A stretch of DNA of 64,000 nt from Nocardioides sp. W7 (GTDB lineage Bacteria; Actinomycetota; Actinomycetes; Propionibacteriales; Nocardioidaceae), in assembly GCF_022919075.1 (NCBI RefSeq), contig NZ_CP095078.1, forward strand, positions 4,650,001-4,714,000, in the 5' to 3' direction. Under the pieces are notes generated by a model. The model was not told the origin of the DNA. It saw only the letters and a list, made by a program, of their open reading frames with translations, and ran no database searches. Shown one piece after another: positions 25,150 to 33,235 of the stretch. The position numbers and the translations under genes were made by a program. Every line of letters begins with the position of its first letter. Position 1 is the stretch's first letter.

Positions 25150-27930
25150 ATGCCACCAGGGGGTCACCGGTATGTCGGCTGGCCGGTCACCCTCCTCCTG
25201 CTGACCATGACCCTCGTGGCCGGGGTGACGACCGTCGTGGCCGATCCCGGCGAACCGATCACCTACCGCTGGCCGGTGGCCGGGTTCGCCGCCGCGACCC
25301 TGGTCCTCGCGCCGCGGCACCGCTGGTCGGTCGTCGCCCTCGCGATCGCGGCCGCAGCGGGCGGCACGCACCTGCTCGACGGTCAGGGCGTCGCCCTCAG
25401 CCTCGCCTTCGCACTGGCCTGCACGGCCGGCGCGCTCCTCAGCGCCGTGCTCCTCACCGCGCGCCGGGGCGACGCGCGGCCCGGGCTGACCACGCAGGAG
25501 GACTTCCTGCGGCTGCTCGTCGCCGCAGTCCTCGGCGGTGCCGTCGCAGCCGGGCTGATCACCCTCGGCGTCGCCGTCCTGACGGAGGGCGCCTCGCTGC
25601 CGACGGCGTTCGGGTTGACGTACGGCGCCCACTCCGCAGCGGTCCTGGTCACCCTCCCGGCCGCGCTGACGCTGACCGGCCCCGGGCCGAGCGGCCGGCT
25701 CGGGGAGCTGGTGTTCCAGGCGAGCGCCGTCGCGATCGTGACCGTGGCGGTCTTCACCCCCGGCCAGCATCTGCCGCTGGTCTTCCTGCCGCTCCCGCTG
25801 CTGGTCTGGGGTGCGCTGCGCTTCGACATCCGCACGGTGGCATTCGAGGTACTGCTCTTCAGCGGTCTCGTCACCTTCCTCACCGCGCGCGGCTACGGGC
25901 CGTTCGGTGGCGCCATCGACGCCGGTCTCGTGGACGGCAACGGCGCCACCGGCATGCGCCAGGCCTACCTCGTCTGCGCCGCCGTGCTCACGCTGCCGCT
26001 GGCGATCGCCGTACACCAGCGCCTGAAGCTGCTGCGGCGCGTCACCGCGGACGAGCAGCTGTTCCGGCGCAACTTCACCGAGTCCCTGATCGGCATGGTG
26101 CTGATGCATCAGCGCGGGGAGGAGCTCGTGATCGTCGACACCAACGAGACCGCGGCCCGGATCCTGGGCGGTGAGCGGGACGCCATCGTCGGCCGGACCC
26201 TGGAGTCGCTGCTGGTCGTGGAGGGTCGGGTGCCGACGTCGTTCTCCCGGGTCCACCCCGACAACCCGCACGGCTGGCGCGACCACGCGGAGGTGGCGGC
26301 GCGGCCCGGCAGCCGGGTCGAGGTCGCCGTCTCACTGCTCACCAAGCAGGCGCCGACCCGGATCTGGTCGGCGCAGCTGCTCGACGTGAGCGCCGAGAAC
26401 GACGCCCGCCACCGGCTCGAGGCCGCCGAGAAGCTCACCAGCGCCACCCTCGACACCACCGCCTGCATCATCCTGGTCACCGACCGCGAGGGCCGGATCG
26501 TCCGGGCCAACGCCGCCACGACCGACCTCACCGGGTACGCCGCCTCCGAGCTGGTCGGCCGGCGGGTCCGGGACACCGCGTTCGAGCCTGCCGACGCCGG
26601 CGACCTCGAGGCGATGTTCAGCTGGCCGGACCGCTCCGGCGTCCCGCCGACCCGCGAGGGGGACCTGGTCTCCAAGGGCGGCGAGACCCTCCGGGTCGTC
26701 TGGAGCAACAACGTCGTCCGCGACGAGTCCGGCTCGCCGACGTACGCCGTGCTGACCGGCATCGACGTCACGGCCGAGCGCGCGTCGACCGGGATGGTCG
26801 ACCACCTGATGCGGGCCTCGTTCACGACCGCGCTGGTCGGGATCGACACCGCGGGCCGGGTCACCGTCGTCAACTCCGGCGCCCAGCACATGCTCGGCTA
26901 CGGGCCCGACGACATCGTCGGTCAGCCCTTCACCCGCATCCTCGACCCCGACGAACTCCTCGCCCGCACGGGCGCCGGAACGGTCGCGGAGGCCTTCGAC
27001 CAGCTCATCGCCCAGGTCGGCGTGGACGGCGAGACCCGCCCGCGCGACTGGACCTGGGTGACCCGCTCCGGACACCACCAGACCGTGTCGATGACGCTCA
27101 GCGTCGCCGAGGACCCGTTCGCCTCCCAGGTCGGCTTCCTCTGCGTGGGCCGCGACGTCACCGACCAGCGACAGGGCCAGGAGATGCTGGTCGCCGCGCT
27201 GGAGAAGGAGCGGACCGCGGTCGAGCGGCTGCGCTACCTCGACGAGGCGAAGGACGAGTTCGTCTCGACCGTCTCCCACGAGCTGCGCACGCCCGTGACG
27301 AGCATCGTCGGCTACACCGAGATGCTCTCCGACGGCACCCTGGTGCGCCCCGACCCGGCCCAGGTGCCGCTGCTGGAGACGATCGCCCGCAACGGCCAGC
27401 GGCTGATCGTCATCTGCAACGACCTGCTGCTGCTCTCCGGGCTCGGCGCCGACAACCTCAAGTGGAAGCGCGAGCCGGTCGACCTGGCCGAGACGCTGGC
27501 CCCGGTCGAGGAGGCGATCCGGCCGCTGGTGGCCGGTCGCGACCTGAGCGTCACCTTCCAGCCGCCCGCCGGTGCGGTGCCGGTGCTCGGCGACCGCTCA
27601 CAGCTCGAGCGGGTGCTGCTCAACCTGCTGAGCAACGCGGTGAAGTTCACCGACGACGGCGGCATCGTGCGGTGCCGCCTGGCCGTCGACGGCACCGACG
27701 CGGTCGTCACGGTCTGCGACACCGGCATCGGCATCCCCGTGGAGGAGCAGGACGGGCTGTTCCAGAAGTTCTTCCGCAGCTCCACCGCTCAGGAGCGCGC
27801 CATCCAGGGCACCGGGCTGGGTCTGTCGATCGTCGCCGCCATCGTCTCCGGCCACCGGGGACAGATCTCGGTCGAGTCCGCCCACCTCGCCGGCACCACC
27901 TTCACCGTCCGCATCCCCCTCGCCCCCTGA
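25150..27930 (+). CDS. MASE1-PAS-PAS-PAS sensor histidine kinase
   Basis: A 926-aa membrane kinase. An N-terminal MASE1-like block of about eight helices (to residue about 295) is followed by three PAS-like modules (about 305-420, 425-545, 550-680), a coiled linker, HisKA with the H-box TVSHELRTPVTSIVGY, and HATPase_c (N-box NLLSNAVKFT, G1 DTGIGIP, G2 GTGLGLS). No receiver domain is attached, and the partner regulator is not adjacent. GGGAGG 9 nt upstream favours ATG 25150 over ATG 25141. It may sense a small molecule or redox state through PAS. Confidence 0.88.
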   Translation: MPPGGHRYVGWPVTLLLLTMTLVAGVTTVVADPGEPITYRWPVAGFAAATLVLAPRHRWSVVALAIAAAAGGTHLLDGQGVALSLAFALACTAGALLSAVLLTARRGDARPGLTTQEDFLRLLVAAVLGGAVAAGLITLGVAVLTEGASLPTAFGLTYGAHSAAVLVTLPAALTLTGPGPSGRLGELVFQASAVAIVTVAVFTPGQHLPLVFLPLPLLVWGALRFDIRTVAFEVLLFSGLVTFLTARGYGPFGGAIDAGLVDGNGATGMRQAYLVCAAVLTLPLAIAVHQRLKLLRRVTADEQLFRRNFTESLIGMVLMHQRGEELVIVDTNETAARILGGERDAIVGRTLESLLVVEGRVPTSFSRVHPDNPHGWRDHAEVAARPGSRVEVAVSLLTKQAPTRIWSAQLLDVSAENDARHRLEAAEKLTSATLDTTACIILVTDREGRIVRANAATTDLTGYAASELVGRRVRDTAFEPADAGDLEAMFSWPDRSGVPPTREGDLVSKGGETLRVVWSNNVVRDESGSPTYAVLTGIDVTAERASTGMVDHLMRASFTTALVGIDTAGRVTVVNSGAQHMLGYGPDDIVGQPFTRILDPDELLARTGAGTVAEAFDQLIAQVGVDGETRPRDWTWVTRSGHHQTVSMTLSVAEDPFASQVGFLCVGRDVTDQRQGQEMLVAALEKERTAVERLRYLDEAKDEFVSTVSHELRTPVTSIVGYTEMLSDGTLVRPDPAQVPLLETIARNGQRLIVICNDLLLLSGLGADNLKWKREPVDLAETLAPVEEAIRPLVAGRDLSVTFQPPAGAVPVLGDRSQLERVLLNLLSNAVKFTDDGGIVRCRLAVDGTDAVVTVCDTGIGIPVEEQDGLFQKFFRSSTAQERAIQGTGLGLSIVAAIVSGHRGQISVESAHLAGTTFTVRIPLAP

Positions 27931-27935
27931 GATGG

Positions 27936-27988
27936 GCCGAGTCAGCACTACTGGTGCTGACTCGGCCCACTACTTCTGCTGACTCGGC
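27936..27988. repeat. three-arm palindromic repeat, copy 2
   Basis: The same 53-bp architecture as the element at 10184-10236 but inverted: GCCGAGTCAGCA at 27936-27947 and inverted copies at 27955-27966 and 27977-27988. The central hairpin, loop included, is identical in both copies. It lies between the converging kinase gene and leuA, where it could terminate both transcripts. Confidence 0.85.
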
Positions 27989-28001
27989 GGGGAGGAGGTG
28001 G

Positions 28002-29711
28002 TCAGGCGCGGCGGTTGACGGCGCTGATGACCGCCTTCAGGGACGCGGTGACGATGTTGGCGTCGACGCCGACACCCCAGAGGATCTCGTCGCCGACGGC
28101 GCACTCGACGTACGCCGCGGCCAGCGCGTCGCCGCCCGAGGAGAGGGCGTGCTCGGCGTAGTCGAGGACCCGCACGTCGAACTGGTTCGGGAGCTCGTTG
28201 ATCGCGTTGACGAACGCGGCGATCGGGCCGTTGCCCGAGCCCTCCAGGGTGCGGATCACCCCGTCGAGGTAGACGTTGACGGTGAGAGCGTCCTTCTCCC
28301 CCGCGGCCGAGGAGGTGTGCACCGAGTTGAGCTTCAGCGGCACCTCGCGGTCGAGGTACTCGGCCCGGAAGATCCCCCAGATGTCCTCCGGCGTGACCTC
28401 GCCGCCCTCGGCGTCGGTGTGCTGCTGGATGACCCGGCTGAACTCGATCTGGGCCCGGCGCGGCAGGTCGAGCTTGTGCTCGGCCTTCAGCACGTAGGCG
28501 ACGCCGCCCTTGCCGGACTGGCTGTTGACCCGGATCACGGCCTCGTAGGTGCGGCCGACGTCCTTCGGGTCGATCGGGAGGTACGGCGCCTCCCAGGCGA
28601 TCTCGCCGACCGGGATGCCCAGCTCGGCGGCCCGGATCTCGAGGTCCTCCAGGCCCTTCTTGATCGCGTCCTGGTGCGAGCCCGAGAACGCCGTGTAGAC
28701 CAGGTCGCCCGCGTAGGGGTGGCGCGGGTGGACCGGCAACTGCGTGCAGTACTCGACGGTACGGCGGATCTCGTCGATGTCGCTGAAGCTGATCATCGGG
28801 TCGATGCCCTGGCTGAACAGATTCATGCCGAGGGTGACCAGGCAGACGTTGCCGGTGCGCTCGCCGTGGCCGAACAGGCAGCCCTCGACGCGGTCGGCGC
28901 CGGCCATCATCGCGAGCTCGGTCGCGGCGACCGCCGTACCCCGGTCGTTGTGGGGGTGCAGCGAGATCACGGTGTTCTCGCGCCGGGTCAGCTGACGGGA
29001 GAACCACTCGATCTGGTCGGCGTAGACGTTCGGCGTCGCGGACTCGATGGTCGCCGGCAGGTTGAGGATGATCTCGCGGCCGTCCTCGGGCTGCCAGATG
29101 TCGGAGACGGCCTCGCAGACCTCCAGCGAGAACGGCAGCTCGGTGGAGGTGAAGATCTCGGGGCTGTACTCGTAGCCGATCACCGTGGTGTCGAGGTGGT
29201 TCTCGACGTGCTTCATGACCAGCTCGGTGCCGCGGACCGCGATGTCCTTGATCTCGTCCTTGCTCGCGCGGAACACGACGCGGCGAAACAGCGGGGCCAC
29301 CGCGTTGTAGAGGTGGATGTTCGCGCGCGGCACCCCGACCAGCGACTGCACGCTGCGCTCGATCAGGTCCTCACGGGCCTGGGTCAGCACGGAGATCGTG
29401 ACGTCGTCGGGGATGTGCTCGCCCTCGATCAGCTGGCGCACGAAGGAGAAGTCGGTCTCCGAGGCCGACGGGAAGCCGACCTCGATCTCCTTGTAGCCCA
29501 TCCGCACGAGCAGCTCGAACATCTTCATCTTGCGCGCCGGGCTCATCGGGTCGATGAGGGCCTGGTTGCCGTCGCGCAGGTCGGTCGAGAGCCAGCGCGG
29601 CGCCTCGGTGATCGTCTGCGACGGCCAGGTCCGGTCGGGCAGGTCGATGGGCGGGAAGGGCTGGTACCGCTGGTGCGGCATGCGGCCGCTCTGCTGCTTC
29701 GGAATGGTCAT
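28002..29711 (-). CDS. leuA: 2-isopropylmalate synthase
   Basis: A 569-aa type 2 LeuA that condenses acetyl-CoA with 2-oxoisovalerate, the first committed step of leucine synthesis. The TIM barrel shows STDLRDGNQALIDPMSPARK (metal-binding Asp), the HPHNDRGTAVA loop with metal His residues and GCLFGHGERTGN, and the C-terminal regulatory LeuA_dimer domain (SVHTSSAAGEKDALTVNVYLDG). The actinobacterial long form (KQQSGRMPHQRYQPFP start) is evident. Expression is probably set by the leader peptide and attenuator upstream. Confidence 0.96.
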   Translation of the reverse strand: MTIPKQQSGRMPHQRYQPFPPIDLPDRTWPSQTITEAPRWLSTDLRDGNQALIDPMSPARKMKMFELLVRMGYKEIEVGFPSASETDFSFVRQLIEGEHIPDDVTISVLTQAREDLIERSVQSLVGVPRANIHLYNAVAPLFRRVVFRASKDEIKDIAVRGTELVMKHVENHLDTTVIGYEYSPEIFTSTELPFSLEVCEAVSDIWQPEDGREIILNLPATIESATPNVYADQIEWFSRQLTRRENTVISLHPHNDRGTAVAATELAMMAGADRVEGCLFGHGERTGNVCLVTLGMNLFSQGIDPMISFSDIDEIRRTVEYCTQLPVHPRHPYAGDLVYTAFSGSHQDAIKKGLEDLEIRAAELGIPVGEIAWEAPYLPIDPKDVGRTYEAVIRVNSQSGKGGVAYVLKAEHKLDLPRRAQIEFSRVIQQHTDAEGGEVTPEDIWGIFRAEYLDREVPLKLNSVHTSSAAGEKDALTVNVYLDGVIRTLEGSGNGPIAAFVNAINELPNQFDVRVLDYAEHALSSGGDALAAAYVECAVGDEILWGVGVDANIVTASLKAVISAVNRRA

Positions 29712-29758
29712 GGGGTCCTCGATGCCTGGTTGCTGGGAGCCGGTCGCGCAGCACTCAC

Positions 29759-29796
29759 CCGCAGCGAGGGGGTCCGGCGTTCAGACCTCGCTGCGG
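29759..29796 (-). promoter_or_regulatory. leuA attenuator stem
   Basis: A perfect 11-bp stem pairs CCGCAGCGAGG, inside the last codons of the leader peptide, with CCTCGCTGCGG 16 nt further on. A ribosome stalled at the leader Leu codons would leave or block this stem, so the leader fits ribosome-mediated attenuation. The distal structures up to the leuA start were not resolved. Confidence 0.65.
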
Positions 29797-29822
29797 CAGC
29801 GAAGGAGGAGCAGTCGCGTCAT
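29781..29822 (-). CDS. leucine-rich leader peptide of leuA
   Basis: A 13-codon ORF (MTRLLLLRCRSEV) with four consecutive Leu codons (CTG CTC CTC CTT), ending 69 nt before leuA. GGAGAGG lies just upstream of its ATG. Its final codons form one arm of an 11-bp stem. Leader peptides with Leu runs upstream of leuA are established in actinobacteria such as Streptomyces and Corynebacterium. Its job is to sense charged tRNA-Leu, not to make a stable protein. Confidence 0.8.
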   Translation of the reverse strand: MTRLLLLRCRSEV

Positions 29823-29904
29823 GACCTCTCCAGGGTAGCCCACCCCCACGGCGTACCGCCTCCGGGCTCTACGAACGAGCAGGTCAGGGCGGTTCGGTGA
29901 AGAA

Positions 29905-29920
29905 TCATCCCTAAGGGTGA
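29905..29920. promoter_or_regulatory. TCACCC-N4-GGGTGA box 1 (one mismatch)
   Basis: TCATCC-CTAA-GGGTGA lies 48 bp upstream of the LuxR-type regulator gene. It is a member of the 16-bp palindrome family described in the findings. Confidence 0.45.
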
Positions 29921-29967
29921 GGCGTCTCGGACCGGTCGCGAAGCCCGTCCACATTAGGTTCGTGGCC

Positions 29968-30585
29968 ATGACGTCGACCACCCCCGGGCGGGCCACGCTC
30001 GGCCCGGTCCGCCTCGGCGTGCTGGACGAGCCAGAGCTCGTCGCCACCGGCCTCGCCGGCATGCTCGGTCCGCACAGCGACCGCGTCGAGCTGGCCCTCC
30101 TGGACGACTCCACGACCTCGACCGACGGCCTCGACGTCGTCCTCTGCGACCCGCTGCTGCGCGACCGGGGCGCCCGCGACCACGTCGAGCAGGTCGCCGG
30201 TCTCGGCACCGCCCGGGTCCTCGTCTACACCTGGAACACCCGGGCCCCGGGCCTCAGCGAGGTCATCGAGGCCGGCGCCCTCGGCATCGTGCCGAAGTCG
30301 TCGACGACTCGCGAGCTGCTCGCGGCCGTCGAGGCCGCACACCGGGGCGAGACCGTCGACGGCGTGCCCCACGAGACGGTCGAGGTGTTCCCGCTGCTGA
30401 GCCAGCGGGAGTCGGACGTGCTGCACCTGATCTGTCGCGGCCTGAGCAACCTGGAGATCGCCACCGAGCTGTACGTCAGCGTCAACTCGGTCAAGACCTA
30501 CATCCGGCAGATCTACGCCAAGACCGGAGTCGCCCGGCGTACCCAGGCCGTCGCCTGGGCGCACCGCCAGGGCTACTCCCCCTGA
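29968..30585 (+). CDS. LuxR-family response regulator-like transcription factor
   Basis: A 205-aa protein with a receiver-like N-terminal half (about residues 15-125) and a LuxR-type HTH (about 138-200; LSQRESDVLHLICRGLSNLEIATELYVSVNSVKTYIRQIYAKTGV is the region, with the usual NSVKTY recognition helix). In the receiver, the phosphoacceptor position falls in VVLCDPLL, but the acidic pair near the start is poorly kept (LGVLDEPEL), so phosphorylation is uncertain. It stands alone and its kinase is unknown. Confidence 0.82.
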   Translation: MTSTTPGRATLGPVRLGVLDEPELVATGLAGMLGPHSDRVELALLDDSTTSTDGLDVVLCDPLLRDRGARDHVEQVAGLGTARVLVYTWNTRAPGLSEVIEAGALGIVPKSSTTRELLAAVEAAHRGETVDGVPHETVEVFPLLSQRESDVLHLICRGLSNLEIATELYVSVNSVKTYIRQIYAKTGVARRTQAVAWAHRQGYSP

Positions 30586-30630
30586 TCCACCCCCACTGAT
30601 CCACTCCCACTGGCCACTCTCACTGGCCAC
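30582..30630 (+). repeat. short tandem repeat after the LuxR-type gene
   Basis: About 3.5 copies of a 13-14 bp unit: CTGATCCACCCCCA, CTGATCCACTCCCA, CTGGCCACTCTCA and a partial CTGGCCAC. The first copy includes the stop codon, so repeat slippage would alter the 3' region rather than the protein. Confidence 0.6.
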
Positions 30631-30675
30631 CCCGACGGGCGGCGTGCCGGTCCGCGGTGCGGGTACTCGGTCGGT

Positions 30676-30825
30676 ATGAAGCTCTCCAACCGGGTGATGG
30701 CGGCTTGGGCCATCGCCGTCTTCGTCGCCATCGGCCTCGTGCTGATCCTGATCGCCACCCTCGAGGGTGACGACACCGACTACGTCGACCAGCAGCCCGC
30801 CGACACCCTGGGAGTCCTCCGATGA
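30676..30825 (+). CDS. small single-pass membrane protein
   Basis: A 49-aa protein: a short basic N-terminus (MKLSNRVM), one hydrophobic helix (AAWAIAVFVAIGLVLILIATL, residues 9-29) and an acidic C-terminus (EGDDTDYVDQQPADTLGVLR). The stop overlaps the next ATG (ATGA), which with a good codon pattern argues for translation. A GGGTAC element lies 9-14 nt upstream of the start. The function is unknown; it may anchor or modify the SRPBCC protein made from the same transcript. Confidence 0.7.
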   Translation: MKLSNRVMAAWAIAVFVAIGLVLILIATLEGDDTDYVDQQPADTLGVLR

Positions 30826-31256
30826 GCCGCAACACCCGTCTCCTGCACGCCACTCCCGACGAGGTCTGGGACGTCCTGGCCGACGGCTGGCTCTACCCGC
30901 TGTGGGTGGTCGGCGCCTCGCGGATGCGCGAGGTCGACGACCACTGGCCCGAGGTCGGGGCGTTGCTGCACCACTCCGTCGGCAGCTGGCCGCTACTGGT
31001 GGACGACAACACCGAGGTCCTGGAGTGTGTCCCCGGCTCGATGCTGAGGCTGCGGGCGCGCGCCTGGCCCGGCGGCGAGGCCGAGGTGGTCCTGCGCCTG
31101 GAGGCCTCCGGCACCGAGACCGAGGTCGTCATCGAGGAGGACGCCGTCGCCGGCCCCGCCCGGCTGGTGCCGAAGCCGTTGCGCGACGTACCCCTCGCGT
31201 GGCGCAACGTCGAGACGCTGCGGCGGCTCGCCTACGTGGCGGAGCGGCGTCCGTGA
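30822..31256 (+). CDS. SRPBCC (START/polyketide cyclase-like) protein
   Basis: A 144-aa helix-grip protein beginning MSRNTRLLHATPDEVWDVLADGWLYPLWVVG, the classic SRPBCC opening, with VVLRLEASGTETEVVIEED strands and a C-terminal helix (PLAWRNVETLRRLAYVAERR). Such proteins bind hydrophobic ligands in an internal cavity. The ligand is unknown. It is coupled at both ends (ATGA upstream, GTGA downstream), forming a three-gene operon with the small membrane protein and a methyltransferase. Confidence 0.82.
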   Translation: MSRNTRLLHATPDEVWDVLADGWLYPLWVVGASRMREVDDHWPEVGALLHHSVGSWPLLVDDNTEVLECVPGSMLRLRARAWPGGEAEVVLRLEASGTETEVVIEEDAVAGPARLVPKPLRDVPLAWRNVETLRRLAYVAERRP

Positions 31257-31867
31257 CCGCGGGCACCGTCGAGTTCGGAAGCCTCCGGATCAGGTACGAC
31301 GACCGCGTGCTGCGGCCGCGGCCATGGACCGCCGCCCAGTCGGAGTGGGGCGCCGAGCTGCTGCGCACCGGCCCCGCGGGAACGGTGCTGGAGCTGTGCT
31401 GCGGTGCGGGTCAGATCGGCCTGCTCACGATCGCGCGGGAGGCCCGCCCGCTGGTGTGCGTCGACCTGAACCCGGTCGCCTGCGACTTCACCCGGCACAA
31501 CGCGACCGCGGCCGGGGTGGCGGAGCTCGTGGAGGTCCGGGAGGGCGCCATCGACGAGATGCTGCAGCCGCAGGACCGGTTCGCGCTGGTGCTGGCCGAT
31601 CCCCCGTGGGTGCGCCGCGCCGAGACCGACCGCTTCCCCGAGGACCCGCTGCTGGCCATCGACGGCGGCGACGACGGGCTCGACGTCGCGTGGCTCTGCG
31701 TGGGCGCCGCATCCGCGCACCTCGTGGACGGCGGGTCGGCCCTCCTCCAGCTGGGCACCGTCGAGCAGGCCCAGCGGGTGGGTGCCGGCCTCGCGTCGTA
31801 CGACCTGCGACTCGCCGAGGTGCGTGAGCACGACGGCGGGGTCGTCGCCCGACTCGCCCGGCCGTAG
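31253..31867 (+). CDS. methyltransferase with DPPW motif (small-domain/PrmC-like)
   Basis: A 204-aa SAM-dependent methyltransferase. Motif I is VLELCCGAGQIGLL, the acidic loop is VCVDLNPVACDF, and the motif IV DPPW resembles the (N/D)PPY/W active site of amino- or glutamine-N-methyltransferases such as PrmC/HemK and N6-adenine enzymes. It lacks the PrmC N-terminal domain. The target is therefore an amino group in protein, nucleic acid or small molecule, not resolved further. GTG start in a GTGA overlap. Confidence 0.8.
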   Translation: MTAGTVEFGSLRIRYDDRVLRPRPWTAAQSEWGAELLRTGPAGTVLELCCGAGQIGLLTIAREARPLVCVDLNPVACDFTRHNATAAGVAELVEVREGAIDEMLQPQDRFALVLADPPWVRRAETDRFPEDPLLAIDGGDDGLDVAWLCVGAASAHLVDGGSALLQLGTVEQAQRVGAGLASYDLRLAEVREHDGGVVARLARP

Positions 31868-31879
31868 CCGACGGCAGGG

Positions 31880-32095
31880 TCAGGAGGGCCGGAGCTTCGC
31901 CGGCAGCACCTGGTGGGTGCCGTCGCACCAGGGCTTGCTGGCGGACTTCCCGCACCGGCACACCGCCGAGACCGGGCGGCTGGTGCGGTGCGCAACGCCC
32001 TCGGCGTCCTGCACCACGTGGTCGCCCCGCAGCAGCATCGGGCCACCCGGGCACAGGATGACGTCCGGGTGGTCGTAGCTCTCCGCTTCGCTCAT
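31880..32095 (-). CDS. CDGSH-type iron-sulfur protein
   Basis: A 71-aa protein with CRCGKSASKPWCDGTH at residues about 46-61, the CxCx2Sx3PxCDGxH consensus that binds a [2Fe-2S] cluster with three Cys and one His. CDGSH proteins are small redox or Fe-S carriers. Its ATG overlaps the stop of the haem-oxygenase-fold gene, so they are co-translated and may act together. Confidence 0.92.
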   Translation of the reverse strand: MSEAESYDHPDVILCPGGPMLLRGDHVVQDAEGVAHRTSRPVSAVCRCGKSASKPWCDGTHQVLPAKLRPS

Positions 32096-33030
32096 GCCGC
32101 ACCCCATTCGGCCAGCTGCCGGCGGGCGAAGCGGTCCTCGAGGTCGAGGCAGGAGAACGCGCCGAGGAAGACGTCGTCGGCCAGTGCCGGCTCGGCTCCG
32201 ACCAGGGCACCGCAGATCGTCCGGGCGGCGAGCTGCTCGTGCACCGCGTCGGCCTCGACGTGCTCGGTGTAGTACTCGATCATCGCGGGCGCCATGCCGA
32301 GCCGTTCGAGGCCCTGGGCCATCCGCCTCGACGGCAGCGAGCTGGTCATCTCGAACGCGGCCAGGTGCCCGAGCGCGGCGCCGCGCAGCCGGCGGTGCAG
32401 GCCGAAGAGCGACATCACGTTGTTCTGCTCGAGGATCTCCAGCGGCGCGTCGTCGACGTACGCCCCGTAGTCGGCACGCAGGCCGAGCGCGTCCATGCCC
32501 AGGGCCCACAGGTGGCTGTGCAGCCGGTTGGGGTCGCCGCCGCCGTACTCGTCGAACTGCAGCTCGACCAGCGCGGCCTTCGGCCCCGTCGGCAGCCGGG
32601 GAATCACCCACGACGTGGGGTCGGCCTCCTTGAGGTGGTAGATCGAGCGCACCCGGAACAGGTCGAGCACCTGCTCCTCCGTGGCCGTGCTCTGCACGTG
32701 TCGCGCGAGCGAGGCACCGTCGTGCTCGGCCACGTAGCCGAACAGCGCCTCCGCCAGGTCGCCCTCCCAGGCGTGCGGGACGTATCGACTACGCAGCCGG
32801 TCCTCGAGGTCGATCTCCAGCTCTCGGCGTACCCCCAGCAGACCGGGGTGCCACTCCAGCGCGTCGTCGACCCCGTCGAAGCCCCGGTAGTGGAGCTCGT
32901 AGAGCGCCCAGAGCGCGATCGCGGCGTCCTCCGCCGACTCGGGCGAGGGCGTGGCGATCCGGTCGGGAGCCGTGGCGAGCGCCTCCAGGACCGCGGCACT
33001 CAGCGGGCCACGGGCCTTCGGGGTCAGCAC
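32092..33030 (-). CDS. iron-containing redox enzyme family protein (haem-oxygenase-like fold)
   Basis: A 312-aa all-helical protein of the iron-containing redox family (PF14518-like). Candidate di-iron ligands are the Glu in LYELHYRGF and QFDEYGGG, with conserved HLKEADPTSWVIPRLPTGPK, LHSHLWALGMDALGL, AAFEMTSSLPSRR and the EYYTEHVEADAVHE end. Members of the fold oxidise diverse small molecules or peptides. The GTG is inside the stop of a 36-codon ORF, and the CDGSH protein follows by ATGA overlap, so it may receive electrons from it. The substrate is unknown. Confidence 0.78.
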   Translation of the reverse strand: MLTPKARGPLSAAVLEALATAPDRIATPSPESAEDAAIALWALYELHYRGFDGVDDALEWHPGLLGVRRELEIDLEDRLRSRYVPHAWEGDLAEALFGYVAEHDGASLARHVQSTATEEQVLDLFRVRSIYHLKEADPTSWVIPRLPTGPKAALVELQFDEYGGGDPNRLHSHLWALGMDALGLRADYGAYVDDAPLEILEQNNVMSLFGLHRRLRGAALGHLAAFEMTSSLPSRRMAQGLERLGMAPAMIEYYTEHVEADAVHEQLAARTICGALVGAEPALADDVFLGAFSCLDLEDRFARRQLAEWGAA

Positions 33031-33134
33031 GCGTCGTCCTCGGCCTGCGCCGACTCCAGCCACGGGCCACGGCAGTCCTCGAAACCGGGGCGGCTGCCGC
33101 CGAGCTGCGGCGGCGCGGTCGTCGTCGTACTCAT
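33024..33134 (-). CDS. 36-aa small ORF coupled to the haem-oxygenase-fold gene
   Basis: The ORF begins at ATG 33134, encodes MSTTTTAPPQLGGSRPGFED followed by CRGPWLESAQAEDDAC, and its stop overlaps the GTG of the redox enzyme by 7 nt. About 32 of 35 codons after the start end in G or C, like real genes here. The peptide is hydrophilic with two Cys, one near the middle and one at the very C-terminus. There is no signal peptide and no strong ribosome site. It may be a leader ORF, a regulatory peptide or a substrate peptide; none is shown. Confidence 0.5.
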   Translation of the reverse strand: MSTTTTAPPQLGGSRPGFEDCRGPWLESAQAEDDAC

Positions 33135-33235
33135 GACCGGGAAGTACCCGCGTCCCATCCGCCACACGCGGACCGAAAGGGTGAGCCATCCGCGTGGACT
33201 GCATCATCCCGGCGCGGCGGGGGAACCGAGCGGGC

